Shown here: in pieces, positions 1 to 10,147 of the stretch | Layout of the letters: each line of letters begins with the position of its first letter | How positions within the stretch are numbered: position 1 is the first letter of the stretch | Source of the DNA: Tausonia pullulans | Lineage: Eukaryota > Basidiomycota > Tremellomycetes > Cystofilobasidiales > Mrakiaceae | Assembly: GCA_951802195.1 (NCBI GenBank) | Contig: OX637631.1 | Coordinates: forward strand, 186,001-250,000 | Length of the DNA stretch: 64,000 nucleotides | Reading direction: 5' to 3' | Position numbers and translations under genes: made by a program | The notes under the pieces: model-generated | Databases searched by the model: none | Told to the model about the DNA's origin: nothing | What the model saw: only the letters and a program-made list of their open reading frames with translations

Positions 1-119
1 TCTCTCGCACTACTAGATTCAACCACCACACGCTCCACCCTGTCCAGCAACCTTCCCAAACTTGAATACTTCATAAAGACAACCAAGCGCATATCTTCCC
101 TTCGCTCGCCTGGCCCATC

Positions 120-1977
120 ATGGCGGTCAGTGTACCTTGACTCGGCCGCTCACGCTTCTTCACTCGCGTGCGCTCGCTGACAGCCTTAGCTGCCTTTCTC
201 CCCTTTCCTCAACCCGTCGCCCTCGTTTTCACTCGCTCATCTCGTCCTTGTGTCTTGCGTGCCCGCCCCTCATGTGCGCACAACTGTGTCCCACACCCTC
301 GTCCACTCACTCTCATGCGCCTGCGGCCCCCACCGAATCCCCCTTCATTCATCGGGGCTTCGTTCATCCGGTGGCTTCCTCTCATGACCCTCTCTCTCGC
401 GCCCTGACTCCTCGGATCCGGATACTCCCACGACTGTGGCACCTTCGCTTATTAGATTTCCCAGGGGCTGCTCGTACGTTTCTTCCTCTCTCGCCCTGTC
501 GTTTATTATTATTTTCGTCTTCTCCCTGTCGCCTCTTTTTCCTCGCTTACTTCCTTCGCGCGACGAGTCGGTCCGAAACCGAATTTACTGCTCCTTCAAG
601 CGCCATGCCCTCCTGTCCCATCATCCACTTGCTAACCCTGCTTGATGCCCGTCGCTGCAGTTGGCCATCTTGGCGGTCGCCATCTTTATTGTCATCCTCG
701 TCATGGCTGGGGTGCGTCCACACTCGCTCTCGCCCGCTTGCGTTCCTTCTTGGCTCTTCTTGCCGCTAGGCGCCCAGCGCCCAGCGCCCACACACACACA
801 CACACTAGCCTCGCCCCGCCCGCTAGCTCTGTTCGCCCCCCCCCCCCCCCCCCCCCCGCCGCGTCGTCCTCCCCTCTCTCACCCACCCCTAAAGTTCCAT
901 TCGTTGACTAAGCCCACCCGTCTCAGACCCTCTTCACCCGCTGGAACGCTGCGAACCGGCGAGCATCCGCCGCCAGGCCCATACCTCTAGAGAGACGCAC
1001 CAGCACCAACACCAGCAGCTGGCCGTTACCTCCTCGGACCAGTCCGAGGCCGCCACCGCCACCGTGGATGCGCGTCGCCCGGTGGACGCCGGAGGAGGAG
1101 ACGCGCAAGTGGGCGACGGGGTATCTGAAGAAGAGGAGGCCGGGCTTGAGCGAGGTGCTAGCGCTGGGGTACGGGGAGCCGGTCGAGGGAGTCGAGGGGG
1201 AGGGGGAGAGCAGGGGGCAAGCAGCGATGGAGACGGATGTGATGGGTTGGCGACAGGTGAGCGCGAGCCCGTCGTCGTTCGTGTCCACGGGGAGAACGAG
1301 CTGCTGCTGCGCACAGGAGCGACGACGCTGACTCCGGCCCCTCTATCGTCACCCTGCTGCATTTTCAGCCCGTTGCTCTCACCACCCGTCTCCCCTCCCC
1401 CGTTCGACGGACCCGAGCAGCCCGGAGAGCGGCGAACTCCCCTGCGGCATTAGAGGCGCAGCAGCTCATGCACGTCACGCTCCTCATCGCGCTCCCAACC
1501 CCGCCGCCTTCACCACCAGCCCGAACACGCCTCCTCACCTCCTACCCTCTCTCCTCCTCCTCCACCACCTCCTCCTTCTCCCAGGATGCATCCACCTTCG
1601 AGCCCCCGGAGGTATCCGACCTCCCCGAACTGGAGCTCGGCACGGCCACCCTCCGTCTCGACGCGCCGTTCGCCTCCCTCGGCATCCCACACGAATGGGC
1701 TCGCGCCTCCTTACACGCCTCGACGAAGAAGGCGAAGAGGGAGGAGGCGCTGCTGATTGCGACGGCTGCGAGGGGTCCACCCCCGACGTCGGGGACGAGG
1801 CATCGACCGCGACCGCGGCCGGGAGGGCCAGCGACGGCGACGGCGACGGCCTCAGCCTCAGCCTCGGCAGCGACCCAGACACAGGTGGGGGGGACACCAC
1901 CGACGAGGTGGGCTCCAAGGGAGCCGCCGCCTCAGCCACCGGTGCAGGGGACGGGGCTGAGGACGCGCTTCCAATGA
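120..1977 (+). CDS. orphan single-pass membrane protein, four exons
   Basis: I do not recognise this family. The exon model is 120-125, 661-711, 927-1256 and 1462-1977, all phase 0; it totals 903 nt and gives 300 residues with no internal stop. Residues 3-18 form a very hydrophobic helix (LAILAVAIFIVILVMAG begins at residue 3), so the start is a signal anchor or single membrane segment. The remainder is basic and proline-rich, with one better ordered block around EEETRKWATGYLKKRRPG, and the C-terminus is an Ala/Thr/Ser/Pro low-complexity tail. Donors are gtcagt, gtgcgt and gtgagc. Intron 2 holds a C22 run and ends in a good branch-site/acceptor (gttgactaag...ctcag). The ATG at 120 is the first one after a CT-rich leader. 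The function is unknown; the exon model is an inference from splice signals and phase. Confidence 0.6.
836..857. repeat. C22 homopolymer with adjacent CA repeat
   Basis: An uninterrupted run of 22 C lies in intron 2 of the first gene. A (CA)n tract sits just upstream at about 790-805. The length is a likely sequencing or slippage hotspot. Confidence 0.95.
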
Positions 1978-2111
1978 GGGGGGCCTGCAAAACGGGGGTT
2001 GGCGTTCGTTCATATTTCGGTCTTCTCGTCGGCTGCTCAGCTCGCTCGACTCGGCTCAGCTTGGGCGCCCATTCATTCTCTCTCACACTCCCCCCCACCC
2101 CATTCATCGAT

Positions 2112-3637
2112 TCAGATCAGCTCCTCCCCCGGCCGCCCCTTCTCCTCTGCCTCGGCGTCCACACCCGTCCAATCCTCGCCGTCGCCGTCGCCGTCGCCCT
2201 CCCCCTCTCGCGCCTTGCCGACGAGGTCCACTCGATGAGCCGGGACCCACTGGATCGCCAGATCGTTGAACACGTCGTTCGGCGGGAAATCTGGTGGCAG
2301 GGGGTGCGTCTCGAGATGGGGGACTGTTTATCATTATTAAAATAGAAGACAACCAGTTCAATTTTGTTTTTTTTTTAAGAAAAAAAAAAAAAGATCAATC
2401 ATCAAGTCAGCCTCCCTCCTTCCCTTACCCACACACACACACTCTCTCTCTCTCTCTTTCTCGATCGAAAGAAAGAAAGAAAGCGGACGCACCGATCTTC
2501 AGAAGCGTCGGCGCTCTCCGCTTCAACACCGACTCCGGTTCTCGAACGACATAGCCCTCGAGATCGTTCGCGAGGAGGACGACGCCGTGGAGGGCGGATG
2601 GGGACCAGTTGGAGCGGAGGTAGTTGTGGTAGAGCGTGCGGGGGCAGTGGGGGAGGTACGCGAGCGTCGTGGTGGTGGTGGGCGGGGGGGGTGGGCCGGT
2701 GGGGCTGGAAGAGGAGGAAGGGGGTGGCGGCGGGGAGGGTGGGAGAGAGGGTGCTGCGGTTGAGGAGGAGGACGAGGGGATGGTCGTTGTCTCCGTCGAC
2801 GAGGAGGACGCGACCGGAGAGGTAGGAGTAACAGGGTGGGCTCCATGCTGGAGAGAAGTGCCTGCCTGTCAAGAGGAGACGGCGGAACACAAACGAACGG
2901 GGGAGGGGGTTAACGCACCGTGTTCGTCTGAAGGACGATGAGGTTCTCGGCCTGGAGGAAGGCATGATCGAGCGCGTTGAACGCCGGGTCGTAGATCTCG
3001 ACGGTGGTGATCTGGGGAAAATGCGAGACACTTGTCAGCTGTCGAAACAGTGAAGACGACAACCACGACGAAACGACGCCGCCGCCGCGCCAGAGACACC
3101 ACCGACCGACCGACCTGGAGGCGTTGCATGAGGTCTGCGAGGAGAAGCCACTGGAACTGGGCGATCCGGGAGCTCTCGAGCGAGCCAAGACCAAGGCAGA
3201 GGATACGGTTCGGTCGGGGGAAGTCTGGTCGGGCGAGGAGCTTGTCGAGAAAGTCTGACAGAGAGAATGAGAGAGACGCAGAGACGTCAGCCATGTGAGA
3301 CGAGAGGAAAGAGACAGGCCAACGACGCACCTCCCCAGAGCGGCCACCACGCGCCCTGCGCGAGCGTCGCCTTCCTGCCCTTGAGCGTCCCTCGGAGCCG
3401 TTCTAGCCGTGCGTCCAAGTCATGCGTGCTGCCCCGCCCTCCCGCACCGCCGAGGACGTCGCCGTCGTCGGCGTCGGGTGCCACCGTCTCGGAAGCCTTG
3501 AGGCCGCGGCCCTTGCGGTGCTTCTTCGCGCGCGCCCCAGGCGCCTTGGTGGCCGTCTGGTAGCGGATTGTCGGGCTCGGGGAGGCCGAGACCCTGGCGA
3601 AGCCGTCGGCGTCGGTCTCGAGCTTCTTGGGCGGCAT
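2112..3637 (-). CDS. SRR1/BER1-like protein
   Basis: SRR1-domain protein (plant SENSITIVITY TO RED LIGHT REDUCED 1; yeast Ber1). The start is MPPKKLETDADGFARV, with a Lys/Arg-rich N-terminus. The SRR1 core follows over several exons: RILCLGLGSLESSRIAQFQW, then ITTVEIYDPAFNALDHAF, then LAYLPHCPRTLYHNYLRSNW, then VVLLANDLEGYVV. The final exon, 2323-2112, ends in NDVFNDLAIQWV plus a short acidic tail. These blocks match the order of the family. A Ser/Thr/Pro/His-rich insert of about 60 residues, read continuously in frame, separates the NTAGTS strand from the LAYLPHC strand. The last intron (2324-2492) is packed with simple repeats. In budding yeast BER1 is linked to benomyl resistance and microtubule function, which is notable beside beta-tubulin. 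The biochemical activity of the family is not established. Confidence 0.85.
2360..2485. repeat. simple-repeat cluster in last SRR1 intron
   Basis: T9-A13 tracts, (CA)n, (CT)n and (GAAA)n lie almost end to end inside one intron. On the coding (minus) strand the CT-rich and T-rich parts could act as polypyrimidine stretches. I infer no other role. Confidence 0.9.
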
Positions 3638-4386
3638 GGTCCAGTGTCAGCCGAGGTTCGAGGAGAGAGAACGGTTGGACGCGACGAGGACGAGAAGAAG
3701 GCCGGCCTGCGGTCGGACCGACCGACCCCCTTGCCCAGCGCGTGTTGCCGCTGAGATGAGGCAGGGCGAGGAGAAATGGACGCTGTCGAGCGCAGTGCAG
3801 CCCATGCCTGGGGGGAGGAGTGCGAGTTGTGCTGAGGAGGCAGATGGCGCCTCTGCTGCGGGCGGGCGGGCCTGGATGTGGATCGGCGCGCAGCCAGTCC
3901 CTCTGAGGATCGCCGCATGCCGCCGAAGGCCCACGCCTGCGATCCAGCTGCTGGTAGGCGGCACACCCGCCTACCCACCAGCAGGCCCCCGCCGCCGCCA
4001 GCGCCTGGGCTGAGCCCCGAGCACCGGACGGCGTATGTTTGTCTGGGACGGCGGCGGGCGCGGCCAGGTGGCAGGGGCGGGCGCGCCGTCCCGGGTCGAC
4101 GACGGCCGAGCGAGGACGCGCTGGGTTTCTCTCCATCGCCCACCCTCCCCCTTCCTCTCGTCCTTCTCCCCTCACCCCGCCGCCTTCTCTACTCTACTCT
4201 AGCACCAGTCCGTCTCCCTCGCGTCTCCCCCACCCCCCGCGCCCCATGCACGCTGCTGACAGGAGCCGGCCTCCCTCTCCGCCCTGCAACCCGCCTCTGC
4301 GATGCTTTTCGCCCGCGCCCCGCCCGCACGCGCGCCTGCTCTCCCCCCCCTTCCTCCGTCCCTCGGGCGCCTCTCCCGCCCGGCAG
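3638..4386. promoter_or_regulatory. shared SRR1/TUB2 divergent promoter region
   Basis: Both flanking genes are transcribed away from this GC-rich stretch of about 750 bases. It must hold the TUB2 leader and, if the start codon is split, the first TUB2 exon. A candidate donor, A|gtccgt, lies near 4204. Long antisense reading frames here look like GC-driven shadows. I see no protein gene. Confidence 0.5.
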
Positions 4387-6898
4387 TGCGTGAGATCGTT
4401 CACATCCAGACCGGACAGGTCAGTGGAGTGCCCCCGAGCCCCCGCGCCGCCCAGGCCGCATGCTGGCCGCCCGGGGGCAGACGTCCGAGGGGACCAAGCG
4501 GAAGGACGAGATCGCTGACCCCGGCCGCGCCGTGTTTTGACCTGGCTCGACTCTACAGTGTGGAAACCAGATCGGTGCCAAGGTATGCTCCACCCGCATG
4601 CCCTCCCGCCCCCCCCCCCCGGACGACGGAACGCTGACAGGACTCTCCCATCGTCCGCCAGTTCTGGGAGGTCAGCCCTCCGCCATCTTCGCGTCGGAGG
4701 CCAAGGGGGGGAGGGAGAGAGAGCGTCCACCGACCTTGGCCCTCCTCGGCGCCTTCGCCTCCCCCGCCGTCTCGCCATGCGGGCCCTGTATGCTGACCCC
4801 CTGCCTCTTCTAGGTCGTCTCCGAGGAGCACGGCATTGGAGGTGACGGAATGTGAGTTGACCTGTCTCCGCCCGAGCGTCCCCGTCGCCCGCCCGCCCGC
4901 CCGCGCTGGCGGTGGAGCGCCTGCAACCATTCTCCTCCGCTCGCGCCCCCTCCCCGCGGGAGAAAACGACGCGCGTCTCTCCCTCGCGCGACGCGTAGCG
5001 CTGGGGCCGGCCGTGCTGGCTGGCGTGGAAGAAGCGTTGGCGAGGCACGAGAATGGGGAGGCTGACGCAGCCCGTCTTCCCTCCAGCTACAAGGGCAACT
5101 CGGACCTCCAGCTCGAGCGGATCAACGTCTACTACAACGAGGCGTCCGGTGCGTGTTGATCTCAGAAGCAAGCCGGCCGCCAGCCCCCGCTGATGTCCCG
5201 TTCCTCCCTCCTCCTCCCTCCTCCTCCCTCCCTCCCTTTCGCATCGTCGCTTATCGATTCACTCTCCTGCTCTGGTCCTCTTCGCCTTCGGCCGATCTCC
5301 TGGTTCTGGCTGGCATCTGCGCAACACTCCGTCTCCCCGCCCCCCTCTCCTCTCCCTCCTCTTGGGACGCGCGCCCGCCCGCCGACTCCGCTCGCCCTCG
5401 GACCGCTCGCCTCATGCTCTCTCCTCCTTCTCCCCACTCTCGGGCCCCCTCAGGCAACAAGTATGTTCCCCGCGCGGTCCTCGTCGATCTTGAGCCCGGA
5501 ACCATGGACTCGATTCGCGCTGGACCCCTCGGCTCGCTCTTCCGGCCCGACAACTTCGTCTTCGGACAGTCCGGAGCCGGAAACAACTGGGCCAAGGGAC
5601 ACTGTGGGTGCTCTCGCTTGCTCGCGCTCGTCGAGGGATGGCGCTGACTGCTGGCAACGCCCGAATTCTCTCTCACTACCCCCCTCCCCCCCGCAACAGA
5701 CACGGAGGGAGCCGAGCTCGTCGACTCCGTCCTCGACGTCGTCCGCAAGGAGGCCGAGGGCACCGACTGCCTCCAGGGTTTCCAGATCACCCACTCGCTC
5801 GGAGGTGGAACCGGAGCCGGTATGGGTACCCTCCTCATCTCCAAGGTCCGCGAGGAGTTCCCGGACCGCATGATCGCCACCTTCTCGGTCGTCCCCTCGC
5901 CCAAGGTCTCGGACACCGTCGTTGAGCCCTACAACGCGACGCTCTCGGTCCACCAGCTCGTCGAGAACTCGGACGAGACGTTCTGCATCGACAACGAGGC
6001 CCTCTACGACATCTGCTTCCGGACCCTCAAGCTCACGACCCCCACGTACGGTGACCTCAACCACCTCGTCTCGGTCGTCATGTCGGGTATCACCACGTGT
6101 CTCCGTTTCCCCGGTCAGCTCAACTCGGACCTCCGCAAGCTTGCCGTCAACATGGTCCCCTTCCCGCGTCTCCACTTCTTCATGGTCGGATTTGCCCCGC
6201 TCACCGCCCGCGGCTCGGCCCAGTACCGCGCCGTCACCGTCCCGGAGCTCACCCAGCAGATGTTCGAGCCCCGGAACATGATGGCCGCCTCGGACCCCCG
6301 CCAGGGTCGCTACCTCACGGTGGGTGTTGGCTGAGCTGGGTCAGCTTGGATGGAGCGCGCGCTCTCAGTACTGATGGTCTCTCTTCCCCTCTTCCAGGTC
6401 GCCGCCTACTTCCGCGGAAAGGTCTCGATGAAGGAGGTTGAGGAGCAGATGCAGAACGTCCAGAGCAAGAACTCGGCCTACTTCGTCGAGTGGATCCCCA
6501 ACAACGTCCAGACGGCGCACTGCGACATTGCGCCCCGCAACCTCAAGATGTCGGTCACCTTCATCGGCAACTCGACATGCATCCAGGAGATCTTCAAGCG
6601 CATCGGCGACCAGTTCTCGGCCATGTTCAGGCGCAAGGCCTTCCTTCACTGGGTGGGTTTGCGCGCGAGCGCGCGTGTGTGACAGACTAGGGCTCCACGC
6701 TAACCCCGCCTTTTTTTTTCTTTTTTTTTTCTTGCCACTCACTAGTACACCGGTGAGGGTATGGACGAGATGGAGTTCACCGAGGCCGAGTCGAACCTCC
6801 AGGATCTCGTCTCCGAGTACACGCAGTACCAGGAGGCTACCATCGAGGACGAGGGCGAGGAGTACGGTGACGAGATCGACGTCGAGCAGGAGGCTTAA
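4387..6898 (+). CDS. TUB2: beta-tubulin
   Basis: Beta subunit of the microtubule heterodimer, 447 residues. Exons are 4387-4418, 4559-4582, 4662-4670 (9 nt, Phe-Trp-Glu), 4814-4851, 5087-5148, 5454-5603, 5700-6319, 6398-6652 and 6746-6898. They sum to 1343 nt, exactly one base short of a complete frame. The conserved start [11 protein letters not shown] is present, but its codon reads (g)TG after a CAG acceptor, so the A of ATG must come from an upstream exon. The tubulin signature GGGTGAGMG is at residues 140-148; it has Ala where many fungal beta-tubulins have Ser. Residues tied to benzimidazole binding are the sensitive type: Phe167, Glu198, Phe200. The acidic tail ends DEIDVEQEA. Introns crowd into the first 70 codons, as in many fungal tubulin genes. 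Confidence 0.97.
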
Positions 6899-7360
6899 GC
6901 AGTATCTTTCCTTCTCCTGCGTTTCCTAGATCCTGTCCCTTCTTCTTCCTCCGTATTTGCACCAATCCTCTCGCACCTCTCGCTCTCTCACAATGACTTC
7001 TTCTCCTTGGGCCTACTCTGTCTGCTTGAGGAGACGGGGGCTCTCTCGCTCCCCACCGGGGAGGGTCTCCCATCTCGCTCTCGCTCCTCGCTCTCTTCTC
7101 TGCTTCTTCCCTTTCTTTTCTTCTCCCCCCCCCCCCCCCCCCTCACTTTATCCCTTCCATCTTACGCTCTCCCTCGCTCTCCCTATTAAACCCCTTCCTT
7201 TTCTCTCCCACGATGACCCTACGCTCGCTTCTCAACTCCTGTCGCGTTCTGAAAAGAAACAAAAAGAAAAAAAAAACAACTCGTGCCATCGTGCGACCTG
7301 CTAGCGGAGCGAGCGAGAGAGCAAGCAAGCAAGGGAATCCTTACCCACCGAGTCACTCCC
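6899..7360. other. convergent 3' region with C18 tract
   Basis: Terminal region between the TUB2 stop and the EED-like stop. It is CT-rich throughout and carries an 18-base C run at 7125-7142 and an A-rich patch near 7258-7277. No gene is visible; it presumably holds both 3' UTRs. Confidence 0.6.
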
Positions 7361-9970
7361 TCATCTGAGCCGTGGCCGCCGATACACCACCGCCTGCCGC
7401 TCCTGAACTTCGACCATCCACCCGCTCCCTCCCGTCTCCCCAGGGAGCTCCGGCCCCAGCAGCACCATCGTCGCCCGCACCGCCCGCTTGCGACACTTCA
7501 CTGCCGAAGGCGGCCACGCCGGTTGCGTCGCGCCCGTCGCCTTGGCCCGCTGCTCCCGCTCCTCCGCGACATACGAGTCCTCGACGTACGTCGAAGGTGG
7601 GCTCTCGGCGACGATGTCGTCGTCGTCGTCGTCCTCCTCCTCCTCCATGTCGAGGACGATGACCTCGTCGACCTCGCCTCCCCCCTGTTCACCCGAGAAA
7701 ACCACCCCCCCGTCCTTGTCGTCACGAGGGACGCACTCCCCTCCCTCCTCCTCCTCCTCCTCCTCCTCCACCCCAGCCGGCACCAGCGTCGTCCTCGCTG
7801 GCGCCTTCTTGCCGCTGCGGCTGCGCTTCGCCGAGGGCTTCCCTGCCGCAGCCCCCTTGCCATTCTTCCGCGGCCTCCCCCGGCCACGCTTGGCCGGTGG
7901 CAGCGGCGGCAGCGATGATGCCTCTCTCCTCTCCTCCTCGTCCTCCTCGTCCGCGGGAGGGATCGGCGGGTTCACCGCTGGCGGAGGGACCTTCCTCTCA
8001 CCTGCCGGCTGGCTCGGGTCGAGGTTGAAGAGCGCGATACCTGGCTTGGTCTCGCTGAGCGGAATGGCGAAGAGGGGAGGAGGGGGTGGCAGGCAGCGAT
8101 GCCCGGAGGAGGAGCAGGATGACGACGAGGAGACCCAGCAGACGGGCGCTCGTGGAACGGCGGATGAGCGGGCTGGAGCGACGAAGGCTGCGATGGACTG
8201 CCAGGAGGGCACGGCGGAGGGACGACGACGACGCGCGGGTTCGTCTGGGATCGCCGCGGCGGAGAACTCCTCGAGGATGCGGTAGGATCCTTGAAAACGT
8301 CGCGAGCAAACCCGCCGCCACCCCCACCACCATATCCTTCGTCAGCGACCAGTCTTGGCGTCAGTCAGGGAGCGGAGGACCCCTGGAACTCACTCGAGTT
8401 GCTGAACTGGCTCGCCATCCCGCGCAGACCCTCGCCGACGCCGGGCTCGGCGAAGCGGATGACCCGTCGCGGCTGCGGGCGTTCGTCGCCGGCATCCTCG
8501 TTGTCGGTACCGCTGGGCAGCAAAGGGAAGTGGAGATCGAGCCCCCACCACTCCCATTGGAGGACCCTGTGGTACTCGCGCGTGCCCGTGGGAGGGGTCT
8601 TCACACGCGAGGAATACTGCTGATGGGAGAGCAAAGTCGACTCGTTGTACCTGAGGGTGCAGTGAAAGGTGGTCTTCAGCCTGGGTTTTTTTTTGTGAAT
8701 GCAAGGCCACGGATATGGGGAGACGCACCAGAAGACCCCGTTCACGGGTCCATCGTGAGAGAGGCGCGAGGAGAAGAGCGGTTGGTGGATGATGAAGGCC
8801 GGTTGACGGGAATCCTTGGAGGGTTTGGGCGGGGGCAGGCGCGGCAAGGGCCAGATCTTGACCGTTTGGTCGTACTGGGGAGAGAAACGAGCTGAGAAAT
8901 TGAGAGACCGTTCTTGCCAGGAGACAGCAACTCACCCCAGAGGTGGCGAGAAGGGGCAAAGTTGGATGAAACGCCGAGGAGATGACGCCGTGGGCGTGCC
9001 CACCCTCAGCTTCGCCGGCCATGACACAGATGAGCGCATACCCTGCTCCACCTGACCCTATTGGGTTCGGGATGCTCTGCTTGAGCGGCTTTCCCTCGCC
9101 GAGAACGTTCCAGACGCGAGTGCTGTCGTCGTAGGAGGTGGAGGCGAGGATCTGTGAATGACAAAGTCCCCGAGGTAAGCGCAACAGAAGAGACATTCCA
9201 GGGCGTGACGCACGTGAGGATGAGAGGGATGGAAGGCGAGACTGTAGATGCTCTGTCCAAAGATGGGGTCGTCAGTGGGCCAACAGCGCGGGCCATCACT
9301 GGCTGGACACAAGGATAACGCACCTCTCCGTGTCCCGCGAGCGCGCGGATCGGCTCCGCCTCGCCCCTGACGTTACTCAGCCGCCAAACGTGGATCACGG
9401 CGCTTCGGCCTGCAAAGGCGAGGATAGGGACGAGCCTCACGGGATCCCACGACCAGGCGATGGCGTGGATGACGCGCTCGCTCTCGTCGCAGAGCTCGCT
9501 CTTCTCAGTCTCGTTCAAGATCATGATCAAATGCTTCTGGCCATTCGGGCGGAGCTGGAAGATGGAGACCTGGCGAGCACGCAGAAAATCAGTCTGGCGA
9601 GCTCATGATGAACATCGTCGAGCCAGGCCACCACCATACCCTAGACTGGGACGCAAGGGCGAGCAGCGACGCATGGTCCCGATGCATGGACCAGAGCGCG
9701 TGCTCGTACGGCGTTGAGGGCGCCTGGAACGGGAGGAGCCGGGTCGAGAAGGGCGAGAGAGCAGCCGCTGTCCAGACGTGGCCCTGGAGGAGCGTCGAGA
9801 GGAAGGAACGTCAGGAGGGGGGTTCGATGTCCGCCAACGGGTGCCGCCGCGCCCGTCGGCCGTCTCATGTTCGACGCGACGGGGATGCTCTCGCCGCCGT
9901 GCCAGGCTTGACCGACCTGGAGTGGGGAGAGGGTCTCGACCGGGCTCGACGCGGATCTCTCAGAGTCCAT
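7361..9970 (-). CDS. EED-like WD40 subunit of Polycomb complex PRC2
   Basis: WD40 propeller of the ESC/FIE/EED type, which binds trimethyl-lysine and activates the H3K27 methyltransferase in PRC2. Exon 1 encodes MDSERSASSPVETLSPLQ, then phase-0 joins lead to GHVWTAAALSPF, VSIFQLRPNGQKHL, AIAWSWDPVRLVPILAFAG, SIYSLAFHPSHPH, ILASTSYDDSTRVWNV, GVISSAFHPTLPLLATSG, YDQTVKIWPL and GPVNGVFW. The order, and the VFW blade corresponding to VRW of animal EED, fit the family better than generic WD40 proteins. A long insert lies between the FAIP...IALFNLDP blade and the final blade (CRKRAVRATMVLL...QAVVYRR). It contains an AT-hook (KRGRGRPRKNGK) and runs of Glu and Asp. The 177-bp gap to CBC2 is a divergent promoter. 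The family call is by motif order; exon ends in the C-terminal half are less certain. Confidence 0.8.
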
Positions 9971-10147
9971 TGAGAAAGGAAGATGGGCTCCTCGCCGGTT
10001 CGCGCCGCGACTGGGCGAGGATGATGGTCGTTGAAGGGCGACGCAGCGAAGAGTCGAGATCCATAGTCGCCGCCGCCTCGACGCACTCTCGACGCGTCCT
10101 TCACCTCAGTCTGACCACCCGTCTCCCACCACCAGCCTCCCATCATC

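Noticed and set aside
4302-4386. N-terminal extension of beta-tubulin from an in-frame ATG at 4302
   Set aside because: It would put 28 Ala/Pro-rich residues before the conserved start and replace Met1 with Val, which is unlike any beta-tubulin I know.
4194-5171. 325-codon open frame antisense to TUB2
   Set aside because: It overlaps beta-tubulin exons and introns, has GC-biased Arg/Ala/Gly content and shows no motif; it is a composition shadow.
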